DNA of 64,000 nt. Origin: Methylovulum psychrotolerans (GTDB taxonomy: Bacteria > Pseudomonadota > Gammaproteobacteria > Methylococcales > Methylomonadaceae). Both the position numbers and the translations under genes were made by a program. Location of the stretch: the NCBI RefSeq assembly GCF_002923755.1, contig NZ_PGFZ01000001.1, forward strand, positions 409,078 through 473,077, written 5' to 3'. Numbering within the stretch: the first letter of the stretch is position 1; each line of letters begins with the position of its first letter. The notes below the pieces were generated by a model. That model saw only the letters and a program-made list of their open reading frames with translations, had not been told where the DNA came from and made no database searches. Positions 47,107 to 56,614 of this stretch are shown here, piece after piece.

Positions 47107-47360
47107 TGTGCTTATCCCTTTTGTAAACCGTCAGATTTTGAGAATGCCGTCACAAAAATTTAATAATTATAGCGGTAATAGGGCTTTTTTTCAATTTCCA
47201 TCTGAACTATCTGCGCTTATTTGAGTCTTTGCTAACCCTTCCCATTGCTTAAAACCTTGCAGGACAGCAGATTGGGTTTGCTATAGCCCTAAGAAAGTAC
47301 AGCGTCTTCTTCACTTAAGGGAGGGTGTTTTCTTAATGCACTCATAGCGCCCGCTCCTGC
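47107..47360. other. Gap between trkA and ubiA
   Basis: I see no gene in these 254 bases and no clear terminator. It holds the trkA leader on the minus strand and the ubiA 3' flank. Confidence 0.4.
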
Positions 47361-48224
47361 CTACACTAAATAAGCTCCAGCCAAGCCGATAAAAACCGCC
47401 ATGCCAAACCAGTTATTGTTTAAGAACGCTTGGAAACATTGGGCTTTTTGGCGCTGAAAAATCAGCTTTTGCTGATAGGCCGACAGGCCTGCGGCAACCA
47501 GCACCCCCAGATAATACGGCCAAGCCAAGTGCTGCCACTGCCCTACAGTCAGTAACAGGCCGATAATAATAACTTGTAACAGGCCGATAATCTGGCGGTC
47601 ATAAGCGCCAAACAAAATGGCCGTCGATTTAACGCCAATTTTCAGGTCGTCGTCCTTGTCGACCATGGCGTACATGGTGTCATAAACTAAGGCCCAGAGC
47701 ATTACCGCCAAATATAACACCCAAGCCACTGCCGGAATCGTATTGGTTTGGGCGGCAAACGCCATAGGTACCGCCCAACCGAACGCCATGCCTAAATAGG
47801 CTTGGGGCAATTGGGTGTAGCGTTTCATAAACGGATAACTGGCGGCCAAAAATGCCCCCGCAAAAGACAGCAAAATGGTGTAGGTATTCATCAACAAGAC
47901 CAGCGCGAACGCGGTCAGGCATAACACAGCGAACACCACCAAGGCTTCTTTGGGGCTGACCTTCCCGGCGGCAATAGGCCGTTGTTTGGTACGTTCCACA
48001 TGCGGGTCAAAATCGCGGTCGGCATAGTCATTAATGACACAGCCCGCCGCCCGCATCAGCACGACCCCCAACGCAAAGACGCTAAAAACCAGTGTATCAG
48101 GTTTTCCGTCGCTGGCTACCCATAAGGCCCATAAGGTCGGCCATAATAAAATTAGGATGCCTATGGGGCGGTCAAAACGGGCCAGTACTGCGTATTGTTT
48201 GAGCCTTTCGATTATCATTGCCAA
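47361..48224 (-). CDS. ubiA: 4-hydroxybenzoate octaprenyltransferase
   Basis: A 287-residue inner-membrane prenyltransferase attaching the polyprenyl tail to 4-hydroxybenzoate in ubiquinone synthesis. The first Asp-rich motif [19 protein letters not shown] is near 67-85, and the second, [22 protein letters not shown], near 184-205. About eight helices are present ([18 protein letters not shown]). No ubiC is adjacent. Confidence 0.95.
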   Translation of the reverse strand: MAMIIERLKQYAVLARFDRPIGILILLWPTLWALWVASDGKPDTLVFSVFALGVVLMRAAGCVINDYADRDFDPHVERTKQRPIAAGKVSPKEALVVFAVLCLTAFALVLLMNTYTILLSFAGAFLAASYPFMKRYTQLPQAYLGMAFGWAVPMAFAAQTNTIPAVAWVLYLAVMLWALVYDTMYAMVDKDDDLKIGVKSTAILFGAYDRQIIGLLQVIIIGLLLTVGQWQHLAWPYYLGVLVAAGLSAYQQKLIFQRQKAQCFQAFLNNNWFGMAVFIGLAGAYLV

Positions 48225-48361
48225 ACCTGCTGATACTTTTTCAGCGTATGAGTTGAAGTAAAAATGCTATTATAGCCTTTGTTTCGCTAAGCGTGTGCTT
48301 GGCCTATCTGCCGCTCTTTCCGTTGCCGCAACCATCACCCATGCGCATAACCCTGTTCTGA

Positions 48362-48973
<612 letters not shown>

Positions 48974-48992
48974 CATTGCCGCTACCTACCCC

Positions 48993-49346
48993 ATGAAACT
49001 GAACGCCCAGTATTTTTACATTGCCGCCCTGATTGGCTTTTTTGGGCTGTTTGCCTTATTAATGCTTTGGCACACTGTTCTTGCCCCTTCCGGCCAACTC
49101 CCGGTAGCTTTAATGTTATTGCTGAGTGTCACGCCCTTACTGTTGCCCATGCGCGGCTTGTTAAACCGCCATCGGAAAAGCTGCACTTGGGCGGCCTATA
49201 TTAGCTTGTTCTATTTCATCCACGGCACCATGGAAGCTTACAGCAATGCCGATGAGCGGCTGTACGCTTCTTTAGAAGCCTTACTGAGCTTTATGCTGTT
49301 TCTCGGCACTACCCTGTATTTGCGTTTTTCACCCCCTGCCCCCTGA
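48993..49346 (+). CDS. DUF2069 membrane protein
   Basis: A 117-residue inner-membrane protein with four helices (YIAALIGFFGLFALLMLWHTVL, VALMLLLSVTPLLLPMRGLL, WAAYISLFYFIHGTMEAYS, LEALLSFMLFLGTTLYLRF), the DUF2069 pattern. Function unknown. It lies 19 bases after wrbA and 2 bases before hda. Confidence 0.9.
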   Translation: MKLNAQYFYIAALIGFFGLFALLMLWHTVLAPSGQLPVALMLLLSVTPLLLPMRGLLNRHRKSCTWAAYISLFYFIHGTMEAYSNADERLYASLEALLSFMLFLGTTLYLRFSPPAP

Positions 49347-49348
49347 TT

Positions 49349-50050
49349 ATGGCCGAACAACTCCCCGTTAATTTTGAATTTAGAGCCAATCAGACCTTTA
49401 ACGATTTTTTCCCTGGCGGTAATCAAGAAATTATTGACCATCTGAAAAAATGCCTGGACGGTACCGGCGAACAGCAAGTGTTCATCTGGGGTGATAAGGG
49501 CTTAGGCAAAAGCCACTTATTGCAAGCCTGTTGCCATCAGGCACACCAATATAACCTGGATGCGTTTTATTTTTCCTTGCCTGCACAAGCTGCCCTGCCA
49601 GACCCGGCAATACTGGCGGATTTGGACGAATTTGATCTGGTTTGTGTCGATAATATCGGCCATATCGCCCATAACACGGCTTGGGAACAAGCTTTTTTCA
49701 ATTTTTTCAACCGCCACCGTAGCTATGAGCATAAGCTGATACTCTCCGCTAATGCCGCGCCGCAAACGCTGGACATTCAACTGCCTGACTTAAAAACCCG
49801 CCTAAATTGGGGCCTGACGCTCAAGCTAAAGCCCCTGACCGAAAATGACAGCATCAATGCCTTAATATTTAAGGCCAACCAAATGGGTTTTGAAGTATCC
49901 CCGCAAGCGGGGCGGTTTTTACTGACCCATTACGACCGTGACTTGGCCTCGCTCTGGCGGTTGTTGGACACCTTAGACCGCGCCTCGTTAGCGGCGAAGC
50001 ATAAGATTACCCTGCCTTTTGTGAAAAAGATTCTGCAACATCCCGTATGA
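49349..50050 (+). CDS. hda: DnaA regulatory inactivator Hda
   Basis: A 233-residue AAA+ protein which, with the beta clamp, stimulates ATP hydrolysis by DnaA and limits re-initiation. The N-terminal FRANQTFNDFFPGGNQEII precedes Walker A WGDKGLGKSHLLQA near 48-60, Walker B DLVCVDNIGH near 94-103, sensor 1 LILSANAAPQTL near 130, and the DnaA-like lid DLASLWRLLDTLDRASLAAKHKITLPFVKKIL at the C-terminus. It lacks the DnaA DNA-binding domain. Confidence 0.94.
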   Translation: MAEQLPVNFEFRANQTFNDFFPGGNQEIIDHLKKCLDGTGEQQVFIWGDKGLGKSHLLQACCHQAHQYNLDAFYFSLPAQAALPDPAILADLDEFDLVCVDNIGHIAHNTAWEQAFFNFFNRHRSYEHKLILSANAAPQTLDIQLPDLKTRLNWGLTLKLKPLTENDSINALIFKANQMGFEVSPQAGRFLLTHYDRDLASLWRLLDTLDRASLAAKHKITLPFVKKILQHPV

Positions 50051-50121
50051 GCAAGGTGTTAAGTGTTTATGTACGCGCTTGTGTTTGACGCTTTTTTTAC
50101 TCAGTTTCTGAAGGCCTGATT

Positions 50122-50294
50122 ATGACTAATCCCTATCGCATAGAAGCCCTGGCTTTACATCAAGTAGGCGTGTTCACGGACTAAACCTGCCCGCCAGAAC
50201 CAAAGCCAGAAAAAGGGAATGGGAAAGTTATCACCGTGACCCTGAGCCATTTTTGGATGATTACAATTACCGCTTTTTTCTGGATATGGCTTAG
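50122..50294 (+). pseudogene. Small frameshifted reading frame after hda
   Basis: ATG 50122 opens MTNPYRIEALALHQVGVFTD and stops at 50182-50184. In the -1 frame the sequence continues as HGLNLPARTKARKREWESYH, then RDPEPFLDDYNYRFFLDMA, stopping at 50292-50294. The second part has clear protein-like composition, so a small gene with one frame disruption is likely. Family not recognised. Confidence 0.4.
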
Positions 50295-50346
50295 GCTAAT
50301 CTGTTAATTGGAGGTGCAAGGGCTTTAACCTTTACACCCCAATTTG

Positions 50347-52737
50347 TCATAAGCCTTTCACTGCCGCTTGGGCATCTTCCAGACCGATAAATTTTTGCTT
50401 ACTGGCAAGTGCCTTGTTTAACAAAGCTTTTGCCTGTACTTTATCGCCCTGCCGTAAGTAAGTCATGCCTAAATGATAATTGAGCATCGGATTTTCGGCA
50501 TTCAGTTTTTGGCCTTTTGCCAAGAGGCTTTGGGCTTTCGGATAATCGTTTTGCTGATAGGCAATCCATCCGGCAGTATCAAGCATTTGCGGGTCTGGGG
50601 TATTCGCCAGCGGCTCGGCAATTTTGGCGGCTTTCGCTATATTGGTAGGCTCTGGCGCGTACAACGACAAGTAGCTGGCCAAGCGTTGCCGTATCGCTAA
50701 GGCGTGCGGATAGAGCTGATAGAGCTCTTCGTATAAGGCAATGACTTGTTGGTGCTGGCCAGCCTGATGGTAGACCGCCGCCAAATCCGTCACAACATCC
50801 AAGGCATTATGGGTGTTGCGCTTGCCTTCATTGAGGATTTCCAGCATTTTATCGGTTTGTTTATGGTTAAGGTACAGCACCGCCAAATGCCGATACGCAT
50901 CAGACCATTCGGGCTTGATGGCAATAGCTTTTTGATAGGCAGCTATCGCCTCGGCGGTTTTATTGCTGTTGGCATAAACATCACCGAGCAAGGAATAGGC
51001 ATAAAAATGTTTGGCGTCTTGCACGGTCAATTCGCGCAGCTTTTGCACCGCCTTATCGGTTTGCTTTAACGCCAAATAGGTTTTTACCAATTGGGTCAGC
51101 GGTTCAACCGCCTCCGGCTGCTTAGCAAGGGCTTGGGCAAAACTGGCGGCACTTTTATCCAATTGCCCGGCGGCTTGGTACACCAAGCCGGTCATATAAA
51201 AGCCTGCCGCGTCGTCCTTATAAGCGGTTTCCAATTGCTTGGCGATGTCCAGTGCCTGTTGCCATTGTTTTTGCGCCATATAAATCCTAAACAACGCTTC
51301 CAAGCCGTTTTTACTGTTAGGATTGCGCTTAAACAAGGCATTAAGCTGCTCAGTGGCTTGGTCTTTGGCACCGGTTTGCAGCAATAAATTGACCAAATCT
51401 AAGCGGGCGGCCTCATCATTGGGTACCAATTCGATAACTTTAGCTAAATTTTCCCGGGCTAACAAGGGTTCGTTATTGGTGACATGCGCCGCCGCCAACA
51501 GTTTGAGTAACTGGGTATTGTTAGGGTATTCAGCAAGCAAGTTCCTAAAGCCGCTGATCGCTTCGCCTAAGCGGTATTCCGCCAAGGCCATTTCATTGTC
51601 TAAAATCCGCGCATCAAGGTCTTTGGCATTGGCGGTCAATAAGGTTTTAATTAAGGCCTTGGCCTCATCAAAACGTTGGGTCGCCTTATACAAACGCGCC
51701 AATTTATTACGCGCCTTCGCAGCCTCTTTGCCGTCCTTATCCAAGCTGATAATGTCGTTTAAGGTTTCTTCGGCCTTATCCGGTTGTTTTTGCGCCCATT
51801 GCAAATCGGCTAGCTTAAAGCGCAATTCATAATAAGGCGTTTCAGAATCCAACATAGGCAACACTTCCGCTATCGCGACCTCTGGCGAGCGGTGCACGGC
51901 TAAAAATTCTATCAGCAGCACCTTTGCCGATTCATTGTCGGGTAAGTCCGTTACGGCGGAACGCAAGACCTTTTCGGCGGCATCGGCCTGTTTATGCCCC
52001 AACAGCAAGGCCGCCAAGCGTTGGCGATGGTCAAGTTGCTGCGGTTCGGTTTTAATCAGGGCAGTCAGACTGGCCTCTGCCTTATCGGTTTGCCCCAATT
52101 GGTTGTACAAATTCGCCAGCATGAGTTGGGCGGCAACATGTTCGGGATGTTTGCCGATAAACTGTTGCAGCAACTTTAACGCCGCATCGGCTTGGCCGGT
52201 TTTCGCGTGTAACGAGGCCAATAACAGCGTCGCGGCGGCATCGTCGGGCTTTTTCGCCAATACGGCTTGGGCTTGGACAAAAGCGCCGTCGCTATTGTTT
52301 TCTGCTGCTAAGACACTGCCCATTAAGACCATGGCATCCGTGTCATCGGGGGCGATAGCCAAGGCCTCTTTCGCCATTTGTTCGGCCAACGCGGGTTTAC
52401 CCGCCAGCAAGTAAATATTGCCCAGCTTTAACCGCGCTTGCAAATGCTTAGGATCTAGCTTGGCGACTTCTTGATATTGGCTGACGGCGCTTTGCACATC
52501 GCCTAATTGCCCTAATGCTTCGGCAACGGCAAACCGCCCTGCCGTATTTTTAGGGTCATCGCCAATAGCTTGCTCAAAAGCCGCTTGGGCGGTTTTATAA
52601 TCACCCGCCTTAAAGGCTTGGCGGCCTTTTTCGATAGCTTCCGAGCTTTTGGAATTCTGGTCACAAGCGGATAAGCCATTGAGCAGAGAGGCAAGAAGTA
52701 AAAGTTTTACAGAATGTGCTAGTGTCGGCATAGTCAA
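50347..52737 (-). CDS. TPR-repeat lipoprotein (PrsT-like)
   Basis: A 796-residue exported lipoprotein with lipobox LSAC near residue 25 and about twenty tandem tetratricopeptide repeats from 30 to the end (KGRQAFKAGDYKTAQAAFEQAI, LGNIYLLAGKPALAEQMAKEAL, AYQKAIAIKPEWSDAYRHLAVLYL). Architecture resembles PrsT, the TPR protein of PEP-CTERM/exopolysaccharide loci, but no exosortase is nearby. It probably scaffolds an envelope complex. A terminator at 52874-52917 separates it from the TonB-system operon upstream on the same strand, so co-transcription is doubtful. Confidence 0.85.
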   Translation of the reverse strand: MTMPTLAHSVKLLLLASLLNGLSACDQNSKSSEAIEKGRQAFKAGDYKTAQAAFEQAIGDDPKNTAGRFAVAEALGQLGDVQSAVSQYQEVAKLDPKHLQARLKLGNIYLLAGKPALAEQMAKEALAIAPDDTDAMVLMGSVLAAENNSDGAFVQAQAVLAKKPDDAAATLLLASLHAKTGQADAALKLLQQFIGKHPEHVAAQLMLANLYNQLGQTDKAEASLTALIKTEPQQLDHRQRLAALLLGHKQADAAEKVLRSAVTDLPDNESAKVLLIEFLAVHRSPEVAIAEVLPMLDSETPYYELRFKLADLQWAQKQPDKAEETLNDIISLDKDGKEAAKARNKLARLYKATQRFDEAKALIKTLLTANAKDLDARILDNEMALAEYRLGEAISGFRNLLAEYPNNTQLLKLLAAAHVTNNEPLLARENLAKVIELVPNDEAARLDLVNLLLQTGAKDQATEQLNALFKRNPNSKNGLEALFRIYMAQKQWQQALDIAKQLETAYKDDAAGFYMTGLVYQAAGQLDKSAASFAQALAKQPEAVEPLTQLVKTYLALKQTDKAVQKLRELTVQDAKHFYAYSLLGDVYANSNKTAEAIAAYQKAIAIKPEWSDAYRHLAVLYLNHKQTDKMLEILNEGKRNTHNALDVVTDLAAVYHQAGQHQQVIALYEELYQLYPHALAIRQRLASYLSLYAPEPTNIAKAAKIAEPLANTPDPQMLDTAGWIAYQQNDYPKAQSLLAKGQKLNAENPMLNYHLGMTYLRQGDKVQAKALLNKALASKQKFIGLEDAQAAVKGL

Positions 52738-52873
52738 ATCCTATCGCTAGCCATTGGCAAGCGACATCATGAAAAAGAGGGGGAAGTGTGTAAGCAAAAC
52801 GGCTGGATCTGCTGATTTAGGAAGGATAAGGCTTATTAAAGCTGTTCCGGGCATAAATATACCCGTATTCGAT

Positions 52874-52917
52874 AAAAAAAGCCCTACCTGAATGCCGTGG
52901 CATTCTCCGGTAGGGCT
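52874..52917 (-). terminator. Rho-independent terminator of the TonB-system operon
   Basis: On the minus strand AAGCCCTACCGG...GGTAGGGCTT, with an inner GAATGCC/GGCATTC stem, ends in a T run. It lies 24 bp after the coiled-coil gene. Confidence 0.85.
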
Positions 52918-52940
52918 TGGCAGTAAACAAGATAACCCGA

Positions 52941-53768
52941 TTATTTGTTGCTTGGGGCGGGTTGTACAGCAGGTTTGGCCGCGTTAGGTACGGCTCCTGG
53001 CTTGGCAGTTTGTGCTGTAGGGGCGGCGGCAGTCGGAGCCGCTGGTTTTGCCGCTTGTCCGGTAGGAGGAACTGCCGGTTCGGCCTGCTCTTCTGGTGCC
53101 TGCGCTTGTGCAGGCGCTGAAGACGGGGCTTTTTTACCTTGATATTTTTGCTTTCTCAGCTTATCTTCGTAATCTTGCATGGCGTTTTCAAATTCGACAT
53201 CCTTGACCTGAGAAAACGGTTCCGAGCCGATCAGCGTATCGACAATGCCGCGTTTTTGGCAGCTTTGGTAGCCGTCCATGACCGCTTTCGCGCCTTCAAA
53301 CATCTTAACGTTTTTGGCTTCGCAGGTTTTTAAGTCTGACGATGTCGCTTGCTGGGCATTTTGCAACGCCGTATAGGCCACTGCCAAATCATTTTTGGCT
53401 TTATTTAAGGCATTGTATTTATCCACCACTTCGCGCAATTTTGCGGTGGTGTTGTCAAGGCGTTGATGGACTTCTTCGGCGGTGGATTTTTGCGCCGCCA
53501 AATCTTCCGCCAATTTATTTTTCTCAAGCCCTGCCGCCGTAACAGCATCTTGGCTTTGCTTTTGTTGGCTTTTTAAAGCCTCCAATTCGGCGGCCACCTT
53601 GGCGTTTTCGGCTTTTAGGGTGTCGCGCTCGGTGGTGATTTCTTTCACCATCGTCTGTAATTTATTGACCGCCGCCTTCGCGTTGCCGCCGCCCGCGTCA
53701 CGCGGTGCGGCAGTCGCCGCACCTGTCGCTACCGCCGCCAGCAATATAACCCTAGCCACTGATTTCAT
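52941..53768 (-). CDS. Periplasmic coiled-coil protein of the TonB-system operon
   Basis: A 275-residue exported protein (start ATG 53768; ATG 53789, overlapping the porin stop as TAATG, is an alternative). Signal peptide to TAAP near 21. Residues 30-165 form a long coiled coil (MVKEITTERDTLKAENAKVAAELEAL, KSTAEEVHQRLDNTTAKLREVVDKYNALNKAK). Two Cys flank KMFEGAKAVMDGYQS near 160-178. The C-terminal 70 residues are Pro/Ala-rich and disordered. It may tether or space outer-membrane and periplasmic parts of the system; no family recognised. Confidence 0.8.
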   Translation of the reverse strand: MKSVARVILLAAVATGAATAAPRDAGGGNAKAAVNKLQTMVKEITTERDTLKAENAKVAAELEALKSQQKQSQDAVTAAGLEKNKLAEDLAAQKSTAEEVHQRLDNTTAKLREVVDKYNALNKAKNDLAVAYTALQNAQQATSSDLKTCEAKNVKMFEGAKAVMDGYQSCQKRGIVDTLIGSEPFSQVKDVEFENAMQDYEDKLRKQKYQGKKAPSSAPAQAQAPEEQAEPAVPPTGQAAKPAAPTAAAPTAQTAKPGAVPNAAKPAVQPAPSNK

Positions 53769-53788
53769 AATAGTGTTATCCGCAGTCA

Positions 53789-55486
53789 TTAGAAGCTCGT
53801 GTTCAAATCCAATTGCAATACGTCATTGCTGTATTGTGGGCCAGTAATCACATCGGTGCTTAACCAGCGGCCAGTCGCCCAAACATTTTTCATCAGACCA
53901 TAGTTTGCCCCGATGACCCAACCTTTGGCGTTCGTACCGCCTAAATGGAAATCAGAATCAGTAAAGGCACTCAAGACGGCATCGCTTTGGACATATTTGT
54001 AAATACTAAAGACGTTCCATTGATGCGCACGGTTTACCCTTGGCCAACCGAAATCGACCCGCACTTGCCAAGCATTGGTATTGTCACCCACGGTGGTTTT
54101 CGCCAATCTTTGCACACTCGCCTGGTCAAAGCCGACGTTTTTCGCATAATCCGCACCGACAATCAAATGGTGTGGGGCAAACATCGCAAAGTCGTATGCA
54201 AGATTAGCGTTCACGATCCGGTAATCGGAGGCTAAACCATAACGGGCCGGAATGTTGTTGCTGTCATAACAGATAATGCCGACCGTGTTGCCAAACTGCA
54301 TGTATTGTGGCACCGAAAAATTGTTATTCGCGTTATTGGTGTCACAAGTGGCTGGCGTATTGGTGTTGGGTTTGGCTTTGATATTTTCATAATCATAAAA
54401 CGCCACGGCCATTTTAAACTGGTCATGGTTGGCAAAGCCCCAATCCACCCCTACTTGTGAGCCATACAGCCATTTATTGCCTGAGCTTAACGCCGATTCT
54501 TGTAATGGGAAAGCGCCAAGGGTGGCAAATAACGAATGGCCGTTATTATTGCCTAATGCCTTACGCGTCGTGGCGGCGAAACCTTCAAAATTTAAGTCCG
54601 TATCCCAAACCAATTCGCTGCCGCCGCTGAACTCACCGCCGCCGACATACCAAGGGCTGGCAATCCGACCGCCTGTTAAGGTCAACCATTTAAAGCCGTC
54701 TTTATCAGTTGCGTCGTATTTAAGAAACGCCCGGTCGACTAAGAACTGATACTGGCCGCTGTAATTGCCCAGCGTTTGGTTGGTCGATGTCGGGTCATAC
54801 CATAGATTATTACCACCAGCGGAAACGTTTGCGGTCGCCATACGCACACTGGCTTTCAGGCCTTCGGTGACATCGGCATCGACCACTAAACGCAAGCGTT
54901 CACGAAAGCGCTGCCGATCTTGATTGGTGTTTAAGTAACCATTTAAGCCCGCCGCCGTCAAACCGCCGAATTGGTTGATATTTTGGAAGTTAGCATAATA
55001 AGAACCCAGCGGCGCGTTACCCTGTGCCATTATTTCGGTTTGCGAACGCAGGCGTAAATCGCCGGATAATTTAAAGCGGCTAATCCATTCAGGTAAGGCT
55101 TCAGGCATCCCCCATTTTTGGGTTTTGGCTTGTTGCATGACATCTTTGACCACATCGCCGCGCAATTCGTTACGGACTTGCTGGCGCAACTCGTCTTTGA
55201 TGAAGTCGGGCACATAAGGCACCCTGACTTCACCTTGTTCGGGCGGCACATCTTTGCCCGCCGGTTTAGCGGCCTGCTGGGCGGCGACTTGTGCCTCTGC
55301 GTCAGCCTCGGCCCGTTTGATCATTTCTTGGGCGGCCTGCTCAGTCAACACATGCTGTTTGACTAATTCTTTAATCAAATTGGTCGTGGTATTGCGCAAT
55401 TTGAGCAATTCTTCCTTTTCGCCCGCATGAGCCATGCCCACCATACCACAAAGCACCATGGTCATTAGCTGCTTTTTATTATCCAT
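53789..55486 (-). CDS. Putative outer-membrane porin (Porin_5-like)
   Basis: A 565-residue predicted barrel with a signal peptide (to AHA near 21) and an N-terminal helical region (EELLKLRNTTTNLIKELVKQHVLTEQAAQEMIKRAE, about 25-120), then RFKLSGDLRLRSQTE and strands such as FRERLRLVVDADVTEGLKASV, WLTLTGGRIASPWYVGGG and WQVRVDFGWPRVNRAHQW, ending with Phe (LDLNTSF). There is no TonB-dependent receptor plug domain. Its place between tonB and the coiled-coil gene suggests the TonB complex acts on this barrel or on a partner; that is inference. Confidence 0.85.
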   Translation of the reverse strand: MDNKKQLMTMVLCGMVGMAHAGEKEELLKLRNTTTNLIKELVKQHVLTEQAAQEMIKRAEADAEAQVAAQQAAKPAGKDVPPEQGEVRVPYVPDFIKDELRQQVRNELRGDVVKDVMQQAKTQKWGMPEALPEWISRFKLSGDLRLRSQTEIMAQGNAPLGSYYANFQNINQFGGLTAAGLNGYLNTNQDRQRFRERLRLVVDADVTEGLKASVRMATANVSAGGNNLWYDPTSTNQTLGNYSGQYQFLVDRAFLKYDATDKDGFKWLTLTGGRIASPWYVGGGEFSGGSELVWDTDLNFEGFAATTRKALGNNNGHSLFATLGAFPLQESALSSGNKWLYGSQVGVDWGFANHDQFKMAVAFYDYENIKAKPNTNTPATCDTNNANNNFSVPQYMQFGNTVGIICYDSNNIPARYGLASDYRIVNANLAYDFAMFAPHHLIVGADYAKNVGFDQASVQRLAKTTVGDNTNAWQVRVDFGWPRVNRAHQWNVFSIYKYVQSDAVLSAFTDSDFHLGGTNAKGWVIGANYGLMKNVWATGRWLSTDVITGPQYSNDVLQLDLNTSF

Positions 55487-55506
55487 TTGTCTACCTGTAC
55501 ATTAAT

Positions 55507-56172
55507 TTAGATTTTTGATGTAATTCTTAGCTTAATCGGCTGTTCCATCCCCACGGGGAGCGGTTCGTTGACCTTTTTGTATTTGGTCAATAACTGATTG
55601 ATCAGCTCGTCTATTTCGCTGTCATTACTGCCTTTCGCTAGCTCGAAGCGGGAAATGGTGCCATCTGCTTCAACCCATAACTTGACGATTGCGGTGTAGC
55701 CTTTAATGCGCAGCTCTTCGTGTTCGGAAAGAATATCCAAAATATCGTTTTTAATAATACCGCCATACCAAGCGTTAGGGTCGCCGCCGCCACCGCCACC
55801 TAATAGGCCTTTGCCGCCTTTACGCGCCGCCAAGCCAAAGCCGTCAGAACCCGCCGAACCTTCGGCATCCAAACCTAAATCACCGGGCGGTGGTGCATCG
55901 GCGACATCAGGCATTTCTTCGGGTTCCGGTTCAGGCTCTTGCTCAACCTTTTCCTCCATCTGCGGCTCAGGTGGTTTTTCCACCTTAGGGGGGGGAGGCG
56001 GAGGGGGGGGCGGTTTAGTTAAGGTAATCTTTTGGATGGTGCGTTCTTTTTTCTCCGGCTTATCTTCCATATTACTGATCGCCCGGACAATAAGTACCGT
56101 AACGGCCAGCAAGATGAGGCCACCGATAATGGTGGGCAAATAAACCCGAAAATGTTTCTTCTTTGTCGTCAT
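55507..56172 (-). CDS. tonB: Energy transducer TonB
   Basis: A 221-residue protein with one N-terminal membrane helix (YLPTIIGGLILLAVTVLIVRAI near 11-32), a Pro-rich periplasmic spacer (nine Pro in a row near 55, then Glu/Pro repeats to 90), a Gly-rich hinge (KGGKGLLGGGGGG near 117) and a TonB-type C-terminal domain from 135 (IKGYTAIVKLWVEADGTISRFELAKGSNDSEIDEL). The helix has no canonical SHLS His motif, so coupling to this unusual ExbB may differ. Confidence 0.9.
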   Translation of the reverse strand: MTTKKKHFRVYLPTIIGGLILLAVTVLIVRAISNMEDKPEKKERTIQKITLTKPPPPPPPPPKVEKPPEPQMEEKVEQEPEPEPEEMPDVADAPPPGDLGLDAEGSAGSDGFGLAARKGGKGLLGGGGGGDPNAWYGGIIKNDILDILSEHEELRIKGYTAIVKLWVEADGTISRFELAKGSNDSEIDELINQLLTKYKKVNEPLPVGMEQPIKLRITSKI

Positions 56173-56181
56173 TGGGCGTTT

Positions 56182-56586
56182 TTATTTAACCAGATTTTGC
56201 GTAACCAACCCGATCTGGGTAATGTCCAGTTTACCCAGCAATGCCAGTACATCGACGATCTTGACGTACTGCACGCTGGCATCGCCCTTAATAACCACGG
56301 GCAAGGCAGGGTTGACCGCCTTAAACTGTTGGAGCATAGATTCCAGTTGCGCCATATCGACCGGATAAGTATCCAAAAAAATAGTGCCGTCAGCGGTAAC
56401 AGTAATGGCCTTGGTCTGTGGTTTGGCAAGGCTTGGCGCATCACTGGCCTTAGGCAGATCAACGGTAATGCCTTGCACCGATGCAGTACACATCAGGATG
56501 AACACCACCAATAACACATAAGCTAAATCCAACATCGGCGTGACGTTAATCTCGTCATACGCCGCATTCTCTTCTTGTACTTTCAT
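56182..56586 (-). CDS. exbD: ExbD biopolymer transport protein
   Basis: A 134-residue proton-motor subunit. The single helix INVTPMLDLAYVLLVVFILMC near 13-33 carries the essential Asp (MLD). The periplasmic domain (VDLPKASDAPSLAKPQTKAITVTADGTIFLD, VVIKGDASVQYVKIVDVLALLGKLDITQIGLV) is typical. It lies between the ExbB fusion and tonB. Confidence 0.94.
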   Translation of the reverse strand: MKVQEENAAYDEINVTPMLDLAYVLLVVFILMCTASVQGITVDLPKASDAPSLAKPQTKAITVTADGTIFLDTYPVDMAQLESMLQQFKAVNPALPVVIKGDASVQYVKIVDVLALLGKLDITQIGLVTQNLVK

Positions 56587-56614
56587 AACGGTTGCTCAGG
56601 TACGGGGGATGATC

